A stretch of DNA of 34,317 bases from Reclinomonas americana ATCC 50394 (GCA_048213135.1 PS015223.1:1-34317); one strand, 5' to 3'. Numbered from the stretch's first letter, positions 1-10,528 are shown. Notes: generated from the letters alone by a model not told the origin. Translations and numbers: made by a program.

Positions 1-1686
1 ACTGTGCGTGCAGCCTCTCGAACTGTGTCTTCTGCTGTTCCGCAACCGAACTACGCCCACCGCCCCTGAAGTTGTGCGCATGGCCAGTGATCCGTACGCT
101 GAGCAGTACGGCGGCAGCGGTGGTGGTGCCGGCCAGCTGAACAACGCCTCCGGCAGCGGAGTGACGCCTGGCGGCCCGATTGCGCTGGCCGACAACAACA
201 ACAACAGCGGAAGTGCCGCCGCGGCAGTGGCCATTGCAATGCAGCCAATGGCGGAGGGCGACCAGATGGCTCACCGTGTTCCGTCGGTCGTCCTCGGTCG
301 CGGTCCTCCGCAACTCCAGCCGGCGCTAAACATGCAGGCGGCCGGTGGCGTTGTGCTCCCGGGCTCCCCTGTGCAGAATCCGGTACGTTTTGCTCCAACA
401 CGTGGTCTTTGTAAGTTGATCGTGTGCTCACTCCGCTCTTGTCGTTGCATTCTCGCGTAGCCCGTGGCCGCCGATGGAAAGGTGTGTGTGTGTGTGTGTG
501 TGCAAAGAGAAACCCTCCTCCTTCCGATGCCCAGCGATCTCACATGCTGTCGCTGCACACAGGACATTGAGGCTAACGAGCAAGGCTACGTCAACGGAGC
601 TCGACGCATGTCGCCGTCGCAGTTGACGAGTCCATCCTCCGTGCAAGTTGCGTGAATGAGATGGCACTGGTGTTCTCGTCGACAGCAATTCACACTCATT
701 TATACACAGCCGGCGCTTGCCGACTCGGAATATGGTGCCGGTGACGCGGCATATGAAGAGAAAGTTGCGGCCACTGTCGTGTGTCGTCGCATGCTTTCCA
801 CGTACTAAATCTCTTGGTACAGATGCAACACCATGGCCGACAGCCGATTCCGCCCGCCAGCCCTCCATTGGCCAACCGCGCTCCGCCAAGAGTACGTCAC
901 TTGCATGCATTTGTTCCTCATTTTGCTCGTTCCTCATGAGGTGCTGGTGGTGGGCAGTTACAAGCTGCGCTCTCGGCGGCACCAATGGGCGAGGCGCGAG
1001 TGCACATGGAAAGCGTCACGGTGCGTCCTCCATGACCACTGTGTGTCGTTCGCCCATTATCTAACTTTGTGTGTTGTGTGCAGCATGACAATCCACACAT
1101 GGCGAGTTCCGCCGCTGCCCCGCCGCCACCCATTGAAGTGGGCGCCCTGCAGGGACCGTCGTTTGAGTACGACGACGATGTTTCGTGTGCAGCAGCCTCG
1201 CTAGTGCAATTCCCAGTCACTGGTTCTCATGATGATGGTGTGTATGCAGGGCGGTGACGAGCACGATGGCGACGGCGACGACGGTGATCTGTTTGCCAAT
1301 ATGCAAGGCGGCTTCCGTCCCCCCGTACCTCTTGGTCCCGCAACACCTGTCAACGCTGTCGCACCACCACCACCACCACCACAAAGACCGTCACCAGTTG
1401 CAGCGCCAGTGGAACAAGCGACACAAGACTTTGAGAGCAGTCCGGTGGCAGTGGTGCAGGCGCCTCCACCACGCGCACCACAGCTGGAATTCCTGGGCAC
1501 TGTTGCGTGCTGACTTGAACCCAATGCTGCTTCTCTCTCTCCCTCTGTCTGTCTATCCCGTCCTTATCATCAACGAACCAGGATTTTGAGGAGGGTGAGA
1601 ACGACAGCGACGATCTGTTCGCCGGCATCGAGGGTGGCTTCCGTGCACCGTCGGGTTTCAACACACCGCAAAATGTCGTCAGATGA
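1..1686 (+). CDS. Pro/Gly/Asp-rich disordered protein with two DLFA..GGFR repeats (5' partial)
   Basis: I do not recognise this protein. It reads as eight exons: to 382, 461-481, 563-646, 710-763, 823-891, 1084-1179, 1250-1501 and 1582-1686, ending at TGA 1684-1686. Every intron is phase 0 and each exon length is a multiple of three, which strongly supports one gene. The open frame reaches the left edge, so the start is outside or is the ATG at 80. The product (about 350 residues visible) is low complexity: Gly/Asn/Ala-rich, then Pro-rich, then acidic. Two C-terminal copies of one motif stand out: GDLFANMQGGFRPP (from about 1286) and DDLFAGIEGGFRAP (from about 1612), each after an Asp-rich stretch and followed by a spaced P-x-N-x-V. 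They look like short linear motifs in a disordered tail. Three introns start with GTTGCG and one with GTTTCG. No catalytic domain, membrane segment or signal peptide is visible. Confidence 0.6.
482..501 (+). repeat. (GT)n microsatellite at an intron 5' end
   Basis: An uninterrupted GT run forms the donor end of a short intron in the first gene. It could allow several alternative donor registers. Confidence 0.8.
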
Positions 1687-1782
1687 TGACGGTGCGTTGC
1701 TGTTTTTCCCTTTGCAAGTCACATTGCTCTCCTCCATTGGTAGCCTCATCTGCTCCTGTGCATTACAGAACTCCCCTGTATC
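1687..1782. other. Convergent intergenic stretch before a gap
   Basis: This lies after the stop of the first gene and before the first run of N. A GTGCGT donor-like site and a pyrimidine-rich ACAG are present on the plus strand, so an extra alternative 3' exon is possible. I see no confident coding frame. Confidence 0.4.
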
Positions 1783-1994
1783 NNNNNNNNNNNNNNNNNN
1801 NNNNNNNNNNNNNNNNNNNNNNNNNNNNNNNNNNNNNNNNNNNNNNNNNNNNNNNNNNNNNNNNNNNNNNNNNNNNNNNNNNNNNNNNNNNNNNNNNNNN
1901 NNNNNNNNNNNNNNNNNNNNNNNNNNNNNNNNNNNNNNNNNNNNNNNNNNNNNNNNNNNNNNNNNNNNNNNNNNNNNNNNNNNNNNNNNNNNNN
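1783..1994. other. Assembly gap (N)
   Basis: A run of N. The C-terminal end of the minus-strand adhesin gene must lie here. Confidence 0.99.
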
Positions 1995-4524
1995 GAATGT
2001 GCTCGGCAGCTTGGTGGCCGACGACGATGTCGACACGAGCAGCATGTCGACGGCAGAGATGGCGGCAGCCGCACTGCTGGCAATCGACTCCGAATCCAGA
2101 ATCGGCATGATAACTGGGTGGTTGCTGTCGGCGACCTTGATGGCCGTCGCAATCGTGTTGATCGACTGGTAAATGCGCAGTCGGTCGCCAGCGGCAAATG
2201 TCGAAGCGAAATTGTCTCCAATGCTCCACGCCAGCAGCGCGGGATGGTCCTTGTAGAGATTCACCACGCTGACCAAGAAGGCAACTTGCGCCGCCTCAGC
2301 ATCGCTGGACGCGCCATCTACGAAAAAAACGATCATCAACACAATGTCAGCATAACCGAAACGGGGTGCAAAAAGTTTGAAACGGACGCAACAAGTGAAG
2401 GGGTCGAAACGACCAGTGGCCTTTTCCGCCTGGAGCTTGAAGCCAACAATGGCGTTCATGCCGAGCTGGTACAAGTTGTCGAGGAACGGTGAGTTCAACT
2501 GGTCCAATCCATAGAGGTAGACCGTGTTGCCGCCAATCGAGCGCAGGAACTGCATGTCGGACTGCGTGACCACACTGGTGCCGCCGCGGATACGCATCTG
2601 GCGTGAACAGCGCGACAGAGTCCATCGCCGCCGCCCGTTGCCATCTTGCGCCACCTGCTGGGTGACTGTGGCCTTGGTGGTGCAGCCACCAGTCTGCGAA
2701 AAGAAAAAGAAGAAAAGGCGGCATGTCAGCAAGCAGTCCACACGAGCAAAGAAGAAGGAGAATGAAAGAGGATCTTTACGCAACGCAAGTGTCGGTAGCC
2801 ACGCAGCGCACGGTGCAGTCGCCCTTGAAACCAGCCGAGCAGGTGGACGAGTAGTAGGCATCAGCTGGACTTGGCTGCGCGACACCACCGGCCGAGGTGA
2901 TGGTGAAGGCCTTGTCGAGGAACACGCCGTTCTTGGTGTCAGCAGCGCGCAGGGTCACCAGCAGATTACCACTATATCGCGTGCCAATCATCAACTGGTT
3001 GCCGGACAAGAAGAAGGCATCGATCGGCTGTTGTGAGCGGATGGAGAAGGTGTGCGTGTCGCCGACATCGTCAATGGCAGAGATGTTGGCAGCCACCGCA
3101 CCCGACAGCGCGGCCGAGGCAATGGAAGTCGTCGACAACACAATGTCGCTCGGCGGGTTGTTAATGGGCAGCTGCAGAACCGTGTCCAGTGACTGACCAG
3201 TGCGGTCAGTGGCGCGGACGCGAATGCGCAGCGGCGTGCTGCGTCCACCAGCCACCGAGACGCCGGCTTTGGTTGACAGCACGCCAGTGGCGGAGGCCAG
3301 CGCAAAGTTGGCATTGTCGGTGTCGCCGGTGCCGGCAACCAGCGTGTAGTTGAATGTGTCGCCCACATTGAGGTCCAGCGCCTGCAGAGTGGCCACCACG
3401 GTGCTGCCAGAGAGCGGCAGAGCCAGTGGCAGCGGGGCCGAGGAGAGCGTCGGCACCACTCGGTACGGCGGCACCGGCACGCCGGGGTCGACCTTGACGG
3501 TGGTTGGCAGATCCGGCTGCACAACAAAACTCTTGTCGATGAACCGACTGGTCACCGAGTCGGTGGCGCGCAGCGAGAGGGTGATGGTCGGGTAAACACC
3601 GGCGGTTGGCGTCGGCACCGTGGCCATCACCAGCTGCGAGCCGCTGAGCGTGAAAATGCCAGCCGGCGACTGCGAGTTGATGAACAGCAGCGCCGTGTCG
3701 CCAACGTCGTCGGCCACCACCACGTTGCCGACAATCATGGTGGCAACCGGCGGCACGGTGTAGTACGGGTAATCGACGGCGATGTTGCTCGGGGCGTTGT
3801 TCACCGGCACTTCGAGGCGCACGTCAACGAACAGACCACTCGAATCTGTGGCGCGCACCATTGCAATCATGGGCGTGCGCTGCTGATTCGGGATGCCGGC
3901 CGGCACGACACGCAGTGTCGCAGTGCCAGAGATGTAAAAGTAGGCGTTGTCGCTGTCGGTGGCGTTGGCGCCGGTAGTCATCGAAAATGTCACCGTGTCC
4001 GCCGTGTTGGGGTCCGTGGCCGTCAGCGCACCAATCACGGTGTTACCAACAACCGGCAGGGCCAGCTTGCCGAGATAGTCGAAACGCAGCGTAATGTTGG
4101 TGGGCGGCATGGACGCTATGAAGGGGGTAAAGTGTGGTAAGCGATAATGGTGCAAAGACGCTCAAGAGGGTTGCAGGCAAACACACACACACACGCACCT
4201 TCCGCAATCGTCATGGTCTTCTCCACAAAGCGACCATTGATCTTATCGGTGGCTCGCACAGTGACGTTGAGGTTGTTGCCAGAGATGGTGGCCGAGTTCA
4301 CCAGCAGCTTGTCCACGTTCAGTGAAAAGGCTCCCGACGGCTGCATGGCCAGCAGCTCAAACTTGTGTGTGTCGCCAGCCGCGTCGACTGCCGACAGCGT
4401 GCCAATAGTGGCGCCGACTGTTGGTGGCAGTGCGTAGCGGTTGGACGTGATCACAATGTCTTGCGGCGCCATGTTGGCTGGTGGATGCACAAGCAGGAAT
4501 GAGTGAGCAGAGAGTGGGAGCAGC

Positions 4525-4575
<51 letters not shown>

Positions 4576-6534
4576 TGGTAGGAACGTAAACGTTGGACGA
4601 AGGAAGNNNNNNNNNNNNNNNNNNNNNNNNNNNNNNNNNNNNNNNNNNNNNNNNNNNNNNNNNNNNNNNNNNNNNNNNNNNNNNNNNNNNNNNNNNNNNN
4701 NNNNNNNNNNNNNNNNNNNNNNNNNNNNNNNNNNNNNNNNNNNNNNNNNNNNNNNNNNNNNNNNNNNNNNNNNNNNNNNNNNNNNNNNNNNNNNNNNNNN
4801 NNNNNNNNNNNNNNNNNCTTGTAGCGAGCGCGAGAAATTCGACGGAATGGTCGACGTGTTCTTCGTGTACAGGCCGTTGCCGGTGATGTTGAAGAAGGCG
4901 TTGTCGGTGTCGCCGGTGCCTGCCACCAGCGAGTATGTGAACTTGTCGACCATGTTCGGATCCGTGGTCGCCAGCGTGCCAATCAGTGTGCCATTCGCCA
5001 CCGGCAGCGGCAGCGGGTACGGGTCGGAGAGAATGGCCAGTGACATGCCAGTGGGCGCCACGTTGGTCTCCAGCAGCGCCAGATCCATGTCGAGCCACAG
5101 CTGACTGAACGTGTTGAGGGTGCGTACGCGCACCGTAACCGTTCCGGAAATGGGTGCGGCTCCAACGCGCAGCTGGTCGTTCTGTGTGCCGGCAAGTACA
5201 ACGGCATTGGCCGGCGTGCACGCCAAGATCGAGTACGTGTGGTTGCCGGGGCGGGTGTCGACCGTGGTCAGTGAGCCAATGAGGTCGCCAGCCGTGGAAG
5301 GGTAAGGGTACCGACTGTTGCTGAGAGTGATGTTGCTGGGTGGCACGGCCTCGAAGAAGGTGAACACGCGCTCCAGGTACATGCTGTTGCCGGGGTCCGT
5401 CACACGAAGGCGGATGGTCACGTCACCCGTGGGTGGCGTGTCAATCACCAGCGTGGAGTTGGAGACCTTGAACGCCCGCAGAGGCGTCTGTGAGGTGATG
5501 GTATACACACTCACATCTCCGGCATCGTCCGTGGAGGCAATGTTGGCCACCCACGCCCCGCTCACCGCCGGACTGCGGTAGAACGTGGTGTCGGCCTGAT
5601 CCACATGAAAGAGAGCAAGGGGGATGAGGGAGAGAGCCGTGAGTGAACAAGAACTGGAGGAGGAGGAAGAAGGAGGGCGGCCATACACACCTTGAGGTCG
5701 GAGGGCGAGTTGTTGACGGGAATCGTCACTGCCTTTTCCAGGAACAAGCCTGTCTGATCGGTGACGCGCAAGCGGATCTGCAGCGGTGGATTCTTAACAC
5801 TGAGATTCGGCAAGCCAGTGCCCGTGGCGGGCAAGTCCAGATTGCGCGTGTTGATCTTGAACAACCCATTGTCACGATCACCGTCACCGGCGACCAATGA
5901 GAAGGTAAAGGTGTCGGTAGGGTTCGGGTCACGAGCGTCAAGCGAGGCCACCGTGGAGCCGGCCGCGACCGGCAACGGCAGCGGCAGCGTGCTATTTGGT
6001 CGCGTGAAGATGAGCTGTGAAGGAGGTTGCGGAGCTGCGCCACGTGACAAATGAAGAGATACTTTTGCTTGAGCAAACAGGTAGAGGTAGGCGCACACTC
6101 TGCAAGTAGACGCAACGAGGCTGCTGATCACACTTGGGTCCCACCATGCCGTTGGTGCACTGGCAATTGTCGCCGGTGCGACCGGTGTGGCAGATGCACT
6201 TGCCGGTGTCGTCGCACTCGCCGAAACCACTGTGTGGAGGGAGCAGGCGTGAGAACAAAAGAAGGGGGATCGAAAACACGAGACAACTGCTGGCAGTGCC
6301 AACGAAACTTGCATGTCTCGACTGGGCGGCACTCGCAGCGTGTGCCGCCGAGGCCGGGAAAGCATGAGCACAGACCACCAACACACGTGCCGCCATTGTT
6401 GCAATCGGCGGCCGTCGTGCAAATGGGTGTGGCAGCATTGGTCTTGACGGCGGTCACTAGCGTACCATCTGCTCCCATCATGGCGGTGTCACCAGATAAG
6501 GGAGCGCTAGCGTTGAAGGCTCGCGCCATGGCGA
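1995..6534 (-). CDS. Large EGF/cadherin-like-repeat surface protein with a glycoside-hydrolase-like C-terminal domain (partial)
   Basis: Exons, in transcript order: 6534/6529-6309, 6229-6117, 6034-5691, 5595-4818 (runs into a gap), 4477-4199, 4115-2785, 2693-2393 and 2317-1995 (runs into a gap); phases agree at every readable junction. Order of parts: two EGF-like modules (CNNGGTCVGGLCSCFPGLGG, then CNGFGECDDTGKCICHTG); about nine cadherin-like repeats of some 90-120 residues with signatures such as LVAGTGDTDN and VRATD; a Cys-rich linker; then a barrel-like domain with SIGGNTVYLYGLDQ, LGMNAIVGF and HPALLAWSIGDN. The last matches the beta-strand segment before the acid/base Glu in clan-A glycoside hydrolases, where the usual text is W-x-x-G-N-E; here it is G-D-N, so activity is doubtful. 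It is probably secreted or surface-anchored and may act in adhesion. The 5' end is not settled: ATG 6529 may be internal, and a signal-peptide-like ORF (start 6720) lies beyond the gap. The 3' end is in a gap. Confidence 0.75.
4529..4572 (+). repeat. (AG)n microsatellite inside an adhesin intron
   Basis: A pure AG run on the plus strand. On the coding (minus) strand it is a CT-rich polypyrimidine stretch upstream of the acceptor at 4478-4480. It lies next to the gap at 4607 and may explain the assembly break. Confidence 0.9.
4607..4817. other. Assembly gap (N) inside the adhesin gene
   Basis: It interrupts the fourth cadherin-like repeat and the start of the following intron. Confidence 0.99.
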
Positions 6535-6568
6535 CTGCACAGCTGTGTGTCGTGAAGAAGAAAGAGTG

Positions 6569-6625
6569 NNNNNNNNNNNNNNNNNNNNNNNNNNNNNNNN
6601 NNNNNNNNNNNNNNNNNNNNNNNNN
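6569..6625. other. Assembly gap (N) upstream of the adhesin
   Basis: A short run of N on the 5' side of the adhesin gene, possibly within its first intron. Confidence 0.99.
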
Positions 6626-6883
6626 TTATCCAGCAACGCGCGCGCACACACAAACACACAGACACGCGATGAGGAGTGCGTGAGGTGAGCGAAATTTTGC
6701 AACGGTCACTTTTTTCATTCCGCAAACTTTGCGGACACATGCACGCGCACGCGCGCACCGGCACGAATGTGATTGCGAGTGAGGTGTTGAGCTGATATGA
6801 GAGAGTGGGGGTGTGGGTGCGGCAGTCAAGGTGAGGCGAGTGGGGGAGAGAAAAATGACGAAAACAGCAGTCCTGTTTTGGCA
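6626..6883. other. Region without a firm gene upstream of the adhesin
   Basis: The stretch is GT/GC dinucleotide-rich. On the minus strand an ATG at 6720 opens a 30-residue ORF with a basic start (MKKVTVAKF) and a hydrophobic Leu/Cys/Val run, which resembles a signal peptide and could be exon 1 of the adhesin. The hydrophobic run is largely encoded by a GT repeat, so this may be chance. Nothing else is supportable. Confidence 0.3.
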
Positions 6884-7180
6884 ATGCGATGTGAACATTT
6901 CGCAGAATCGTCACTTGCCAAACTCGAGCGTGCACGTCTGATCGCGATCGTGGCGAGGTGAGGTGGACAAAGAAGGGGAGGAGACTTCACTGGGCGACAG
7001 CAGAGTTGGTTTGCAGAGGATGAACTGCGGGACAAAACGGTGCATTGGATGGTGTACATCTCGAACGAAGTGCTGGTCGAGCAACTACAAGCGCACCGGG
7101 TCGCGCTGGCAGTGAGTGAGGAGGTTACGACAGTGACTCATCTTGCGGTGCAACACGACGCCTTGCTGTTCGTTTACTGA
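6884..7180 (+). CDS. Possible small two-exon gene, or 3' end of one, unknown function
   Basis: On the plus strand ATG 6884 opens a coding-like exon (starting MRCEHFAESSLAKLERAR) that ends at a good GAG|GTGAGG donor at 6957. A second open stretch ends at TGA 7178-7180 and contains DELRDKTVHWMVYISNEVL, then a helical-looking tail ending HDALLFVY. I could not find an acceptor that joins the two in phase with a convincing splice site, so the model is incomplete. It lies between two minus-strand genes. I recognise no family. It may be spurious or part of a longer gene. Confidence 0.25.
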
Positions 7181-7216
7181 GAGCTGTTGTCCTCAATTGC
7201 TGGAGCGGGAAAAATC

Positions 7217-8648
7217 TCAAAGTGGATCGCAAGAAACGAGCCCAAGGAGTTCGTCATTGACATGCTGCACTGTGCTGCACGCGTGTGCCAGCATGTACGC
7301 ACTCGTCGTCTTCGCTGTCGCCACAGTGCGCGTGATAGTCGTCGACTGGTGCTGGATCCGGAAACGAACTGCATTCGAGGTCGTCGCAATCACTGTCGAC
7401 ATCTCCGGCGACCCATTCGCGATCGTCGAAATCGGCAAGCGTGGCGTACAACTGGTCAAGCTTGGCCTCACATTGGTGAAGCTCCTGCGTCACGCGTGTC
7501 AGCTCGATCGCCGACTCCTCGTCGTTGCGCGACTGCAGCACTTCCGCCTGCAAGCGGCGCTCGGCCACTCGCTGGAGGGTTTCCTCGATCCGCTCGCAGA
7601 GTGAATTGCGCTACGCAGGAGAGGGAGGGAGGGAGGAGGAGAGGGAGAGGGTAGGATTCGGACCATGTGCGGTCAGCCAACAGCAGTGGGCTGAAGGAGG
7701 TACCGATGCTGCCCAGCACAAACCTGCTGCGTCCTCATGCACTGCTGCAACTCGTACAGTTCGGCCTGCAGTTGATGCTCACGGGCGTCGGCCTCCAGCT
7801 GGTGCAGCAGCAGCTGTTCTTGCAAGTTGGTAACCATACGTCGCTCCCGTTCCTCTGCCTCGCGCAGCTGCTGCTTGCGTGCTTTGGCCTTTTGTCGCCA
7901 GACAAGCAGTCGGCGCTCTCGCTCGTGTTCACGCGCTTCGGTCTCCCGCAGCTGCGCCTCCAGCATGCGTATGCGCTGCAGTGCGGGTCAGTAGCACGAA
8001 TGGGCGCACAGTTGGGCGAATACAGTAGCACGTCCACTGTACCTCCTGCAAGCACGAAAAAACAAAAGTGAGATCGCTTGCGAAGAATCGCTTCGAATTC
8101 ATTTTGCTTCTCTGTACCTTCATATCCTCTGTGGCGGCGTCCATGATCAACTGCACACAAGCTTTCATGAGGCTTCATCATAGCGCACGTCACGACGCAG
8201 CGATCGCGACAACAAGCGCAAGTATTTCTGCTCTCTTTTTCCAGATCTCTCTCTGCGATCACTCACCGACTCCAGGAGGTCCTCCTGCATGCACACAGAG
8301 TAGGCCGTGTTAGAAGCAAACCAGTCGACACCGAGGATGGCGTAAGGAGGAGGCAAAGGAGGGGGAAGGAGAAACTCACACAAACGGGGGTCTACAGTAA
8401 AAACGCTGCGCACTTTCACCACCCACACTCACCGACACGGACGACTACACACACCGCGATCGGCAAAAAAAGTGTGTGTAAGTGCATGCGCACCAATGAG
8501 CAAGTAAATCGTCGTTTACACAAGAACGGCGGCTCGCCGTCGACATCGATTGCGGGCGATCGCGAAACGCATTTGTTGCGGTACAAACTGCTGCACTCAC
8601 ACGCACAAACAACAGTCAACGCACCATCCCGACTTCCGTGACGTCCAT
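7217..8648 (-). CDS. Small coiled-coil protein, unknown function
   Basis: Exons: 8648-8625, 8590-8522, 8284-8267 (18 bases), 8150-8118, 7975-7724, 7610-7303 and 7274-7217, with TGA at 7219-7217. They total 762 bases (253 residues) and all phases close. A longer start at ATG 8693, in the same exon, adds 15 residues. The N-terminus is basic (FAIARNRCRRRAAVL). Residues about 50-190 are strongly charged and heptad-like, rich in Gln, Glu and Arg (for example LRETEAREHERERRLLVWRQ), as expected for a long coiled coil. The tail is acidic (DVDSDCDDLECSSFPD) and ends SCDPL. Mid-helix, LIMDAATEDMK is its own exon. Donors include GTTTGT and GTGCGT. No enzyme domain is seen. It could be a cytoskeletal, centrosomal or trafficking adaptor, but that is a guess. 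Its 5' end faces the splicing-factor gene. Confidence 0.6.
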
Positions 8649-8699
8649 TTCACTGCCGTTCACTGCCTGCTCCCTGCAATTCTCGCTCCACATTGTCTG

Positions 8700-8922
8700 C
8701 AAAAACAAATTTGATCGGAAAATTCTGTCGATCCGACAGTAAGGACGTCGTCGCACACTCTCGCTCCTTCTCCCATGCGCAGCTTGTAGCCGACGGCACG
8801 TACACACAAGCGCACCAGCGCACCACACTCGTTCTGGCACACATCGCCGACGTCGCGACAAAAAGGACGACGCATGGGACACAGCGATTGTCACGCAAAT
8901 CACACACACTTGCAGAATGGCC
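8700..8922. other. Intergenic stretch between the coiled-coil gene and SF1, ending at a gap
   Basis: No confident coding exon. On the plus strand a TTGCAG acceptor-like site is followed by ATGGCC (8917) just before the gap, which could be the start of the splicing-factor gene. On the minus strand a 71-codon frame is open, but I cannot tie it to a family. Confidence 0.3.
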
Positions 8923-9299
8923 NNNNNNNNNNNNNNNNNNNNNNNNNNNNNNNNNNNNNNNNNNNNNNNNNNNNNNNNNNNNNNNNNNNNNNNNNNNNNN
9001 NNNNNNNNNNNNNNNNNNNNNNNNNNNNNNNNNNNNNNNNNNNNNNNNNNNNNNNNNNNNNNNNNNNNNNNNNNNNNNNNNNNNNNNNNNNNNNNNNNNN
9101 NNNNNNNNNNNNNNNNNNNNNNNNNNNNNNNNNNNNNNNNNNNNNNNNNNNNNNNNNNNNNNNNNNNNNNNNNNNNNNNNNNNNNNNNNNNNNNNNNNNN
9201 NNNNNNNNNNNNNNNNNNNNNNNNNNNNNNNNNNNNNNNNNNNNNNNNNNNNNNNNNNNNNNNNNNNNNNNNNNNNNNNNNNNNNNNNNNNNNNNNNNN
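8923..9299. other. Assembly gap (N)
   Basis: Left-hand gap flanking the contig 9300-10003, which appears to be placed in the wrong orientation. Confidence 0.99.
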
Positions 9300-9590
9300 G
9301 GAGGGAAGGAGGAGAGGAGAAGGAGAGACGAAGGAGAGGAGAAGGAGAGGAGAAGGAGAGGCGAAGGAGAGGAGAAGGAGAGGAGAAGGAGAGGAGAAGG
9401 AGAGGAGAAGGCGAGGAGAAGGCGAGGAGAACGAGAGGAGAACGAGAGGAGAACGAGAGGAGAAGGCGAGGAGAAGGAGAGGAGAAGGCGAGGAGAAGGA
9501 GAGGAGAAGGCGAGGAGAAGGAGAGGAGAAGGCGAGGAGAAGGAGAGGAGAGGGAGAGGAGAAGGAGAGAGGAAAGGCAGGGAGGGGAGG
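9300..9590 (+). repeat. GGAGAA/GGCGA purine minisatellite (copy 1)
   Basis: A long imperfect array of GAGAAGGAGAG and GGCGAGGAGAAG units. It is the reverse complement of the array at 10529-10705 and includes the same rare variant (GAGACGAAG). It reads as the polypyrimidine part of an SF1 intron once the contig is flipped. Open frames across it are artefacts. Confidence 0.95.
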
Positions 9591-9766
9591 GTATGTCCAA
9601 CTTGTCGGTGAGCGATGTCGTTGTAAGGAAAAGGCTGAGCAGCGATGCTGAGTACGAGGCGATCCCAGCATTACATGCTGGTGCAGACGTGTGCATGCGT
9701 CTCTCTCCCCTCTTTTCTCTTCCCTCACTACCTCTCTCTCTCTCCCACCCCCTCGTTCCACGCAAC

Positions 9767-10003
9767 TCATAAACGCCTGCTGCGCCTCCTCCGTCATCCC
9801 ATACGGAATGTGCGGCGGCACTCCCGGAATCACAGTCTTCTGCTCCGGTCCCCAACGACGACGCCGCGCCTGTGACATGTGCTCGCGACGAATGCGCTCC
9901 TTTTCTGCACACACACACATGCAAACACAAAGTAAGAGACAAAGAGAAGAAGAAGAGAAGACAGAGAATGCAGACACGAAACCTTCATCAATCGGCTTCT
10001 TCG
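9767..10003 (-). CDS. SF1: 5' exons of splicing factor 1 (BBP), on an inverted contig
   Basis: Two minus-strand exons: 10003-9983 (ends KKPIDE) and 9904-9767. The second encodes ARRRRWGPEQKTVIPGVPPH followed by YGMTEEAQQAF, which is the N-terminal signature of SF1/BBP: a basic-Trp U2AF-ligand motif, then the EQKTVIPG segment. The rest of SF1 is on the plus strand from 10772. The last exon base here is A in phase 1 (ATG A|GTTGCG), and the plus-strand exon at 10772 starts with the two bases TC that complete the codon (A|TC = Ile). The same protein is thus split across strands with matching phase. Both flanks of this contig are runs of N, so a scaffolding flip is the simplest cause. Confidence 0.9.
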
Positions 10004-10528
10004 NNNNNNNNNNNNNNNNNNNNNNNNNNNNNNNNNNNNNNNNNNNNNNNNNNNNNNNNNNNNNNNNNNNNNNNNNNNNNNNNNNNNNNNNNNNNNNNNN
10101 NNNNNNNNNNNNNNNNNNNNNNNNNNNNNNNNNNNNNNNNNNNNNNNNNNNNNNNNNNNNNNNNNNNNNNNNNNNNNNNNNNNNNNNNNNNNNNNNNNNN
10201 NNNNNNNNNNNNNNNNNNNNNNNNNNNNNNNNNNNNNNNNNNNNNNNNNNNNNNNNNNNNNNNNNNNNNNNNNNNNNNNNNNNNNNNNNNNNNNNNNNNN
10301 NNNNNNNNNNNNNNNNNNNNNNNNNNNNNNNNNNNNNNNNNNNNNNNNNNNNNNNNNNNNNNNNNNNNNNNNNNNNNNNNNNNNNNNNNNNNNNNNNNNN
10401 NNNNNNNNNNNNNNNNNNNNNNNNNNNNNNNNNNNNNNNNNNNNNNNNNNNNNNNNNNNNNNNNNNNNNNNNNNNNNNNNNNNNNNNNNNNNNNNNNNNN
10501 NNNNNNNNNNNNNNNNNNNNNNNNNNNN
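10004..10528. other. Assembly gap (N)
   Basis: Right-hand gap flanking the contig that appears inverted. Confidence 0.99.

Noticed and set aside
6630-6720. Signal-peptide-like ORF (MKKVTVAKF start) as exon 1 of the adhesin
   Set aside because: Its hydrophobic stretch is mostly a translated GT repeat and the connection crosses a gap; kept only as a possibility.
7976-8117. A 3-base micro-exon (GAG) in the coiled-coil gene between TTGCAG and GTACAG
   Set aside because: The reading frame closes without it, no conserved residue demands it, and so short a match is expected by chance.
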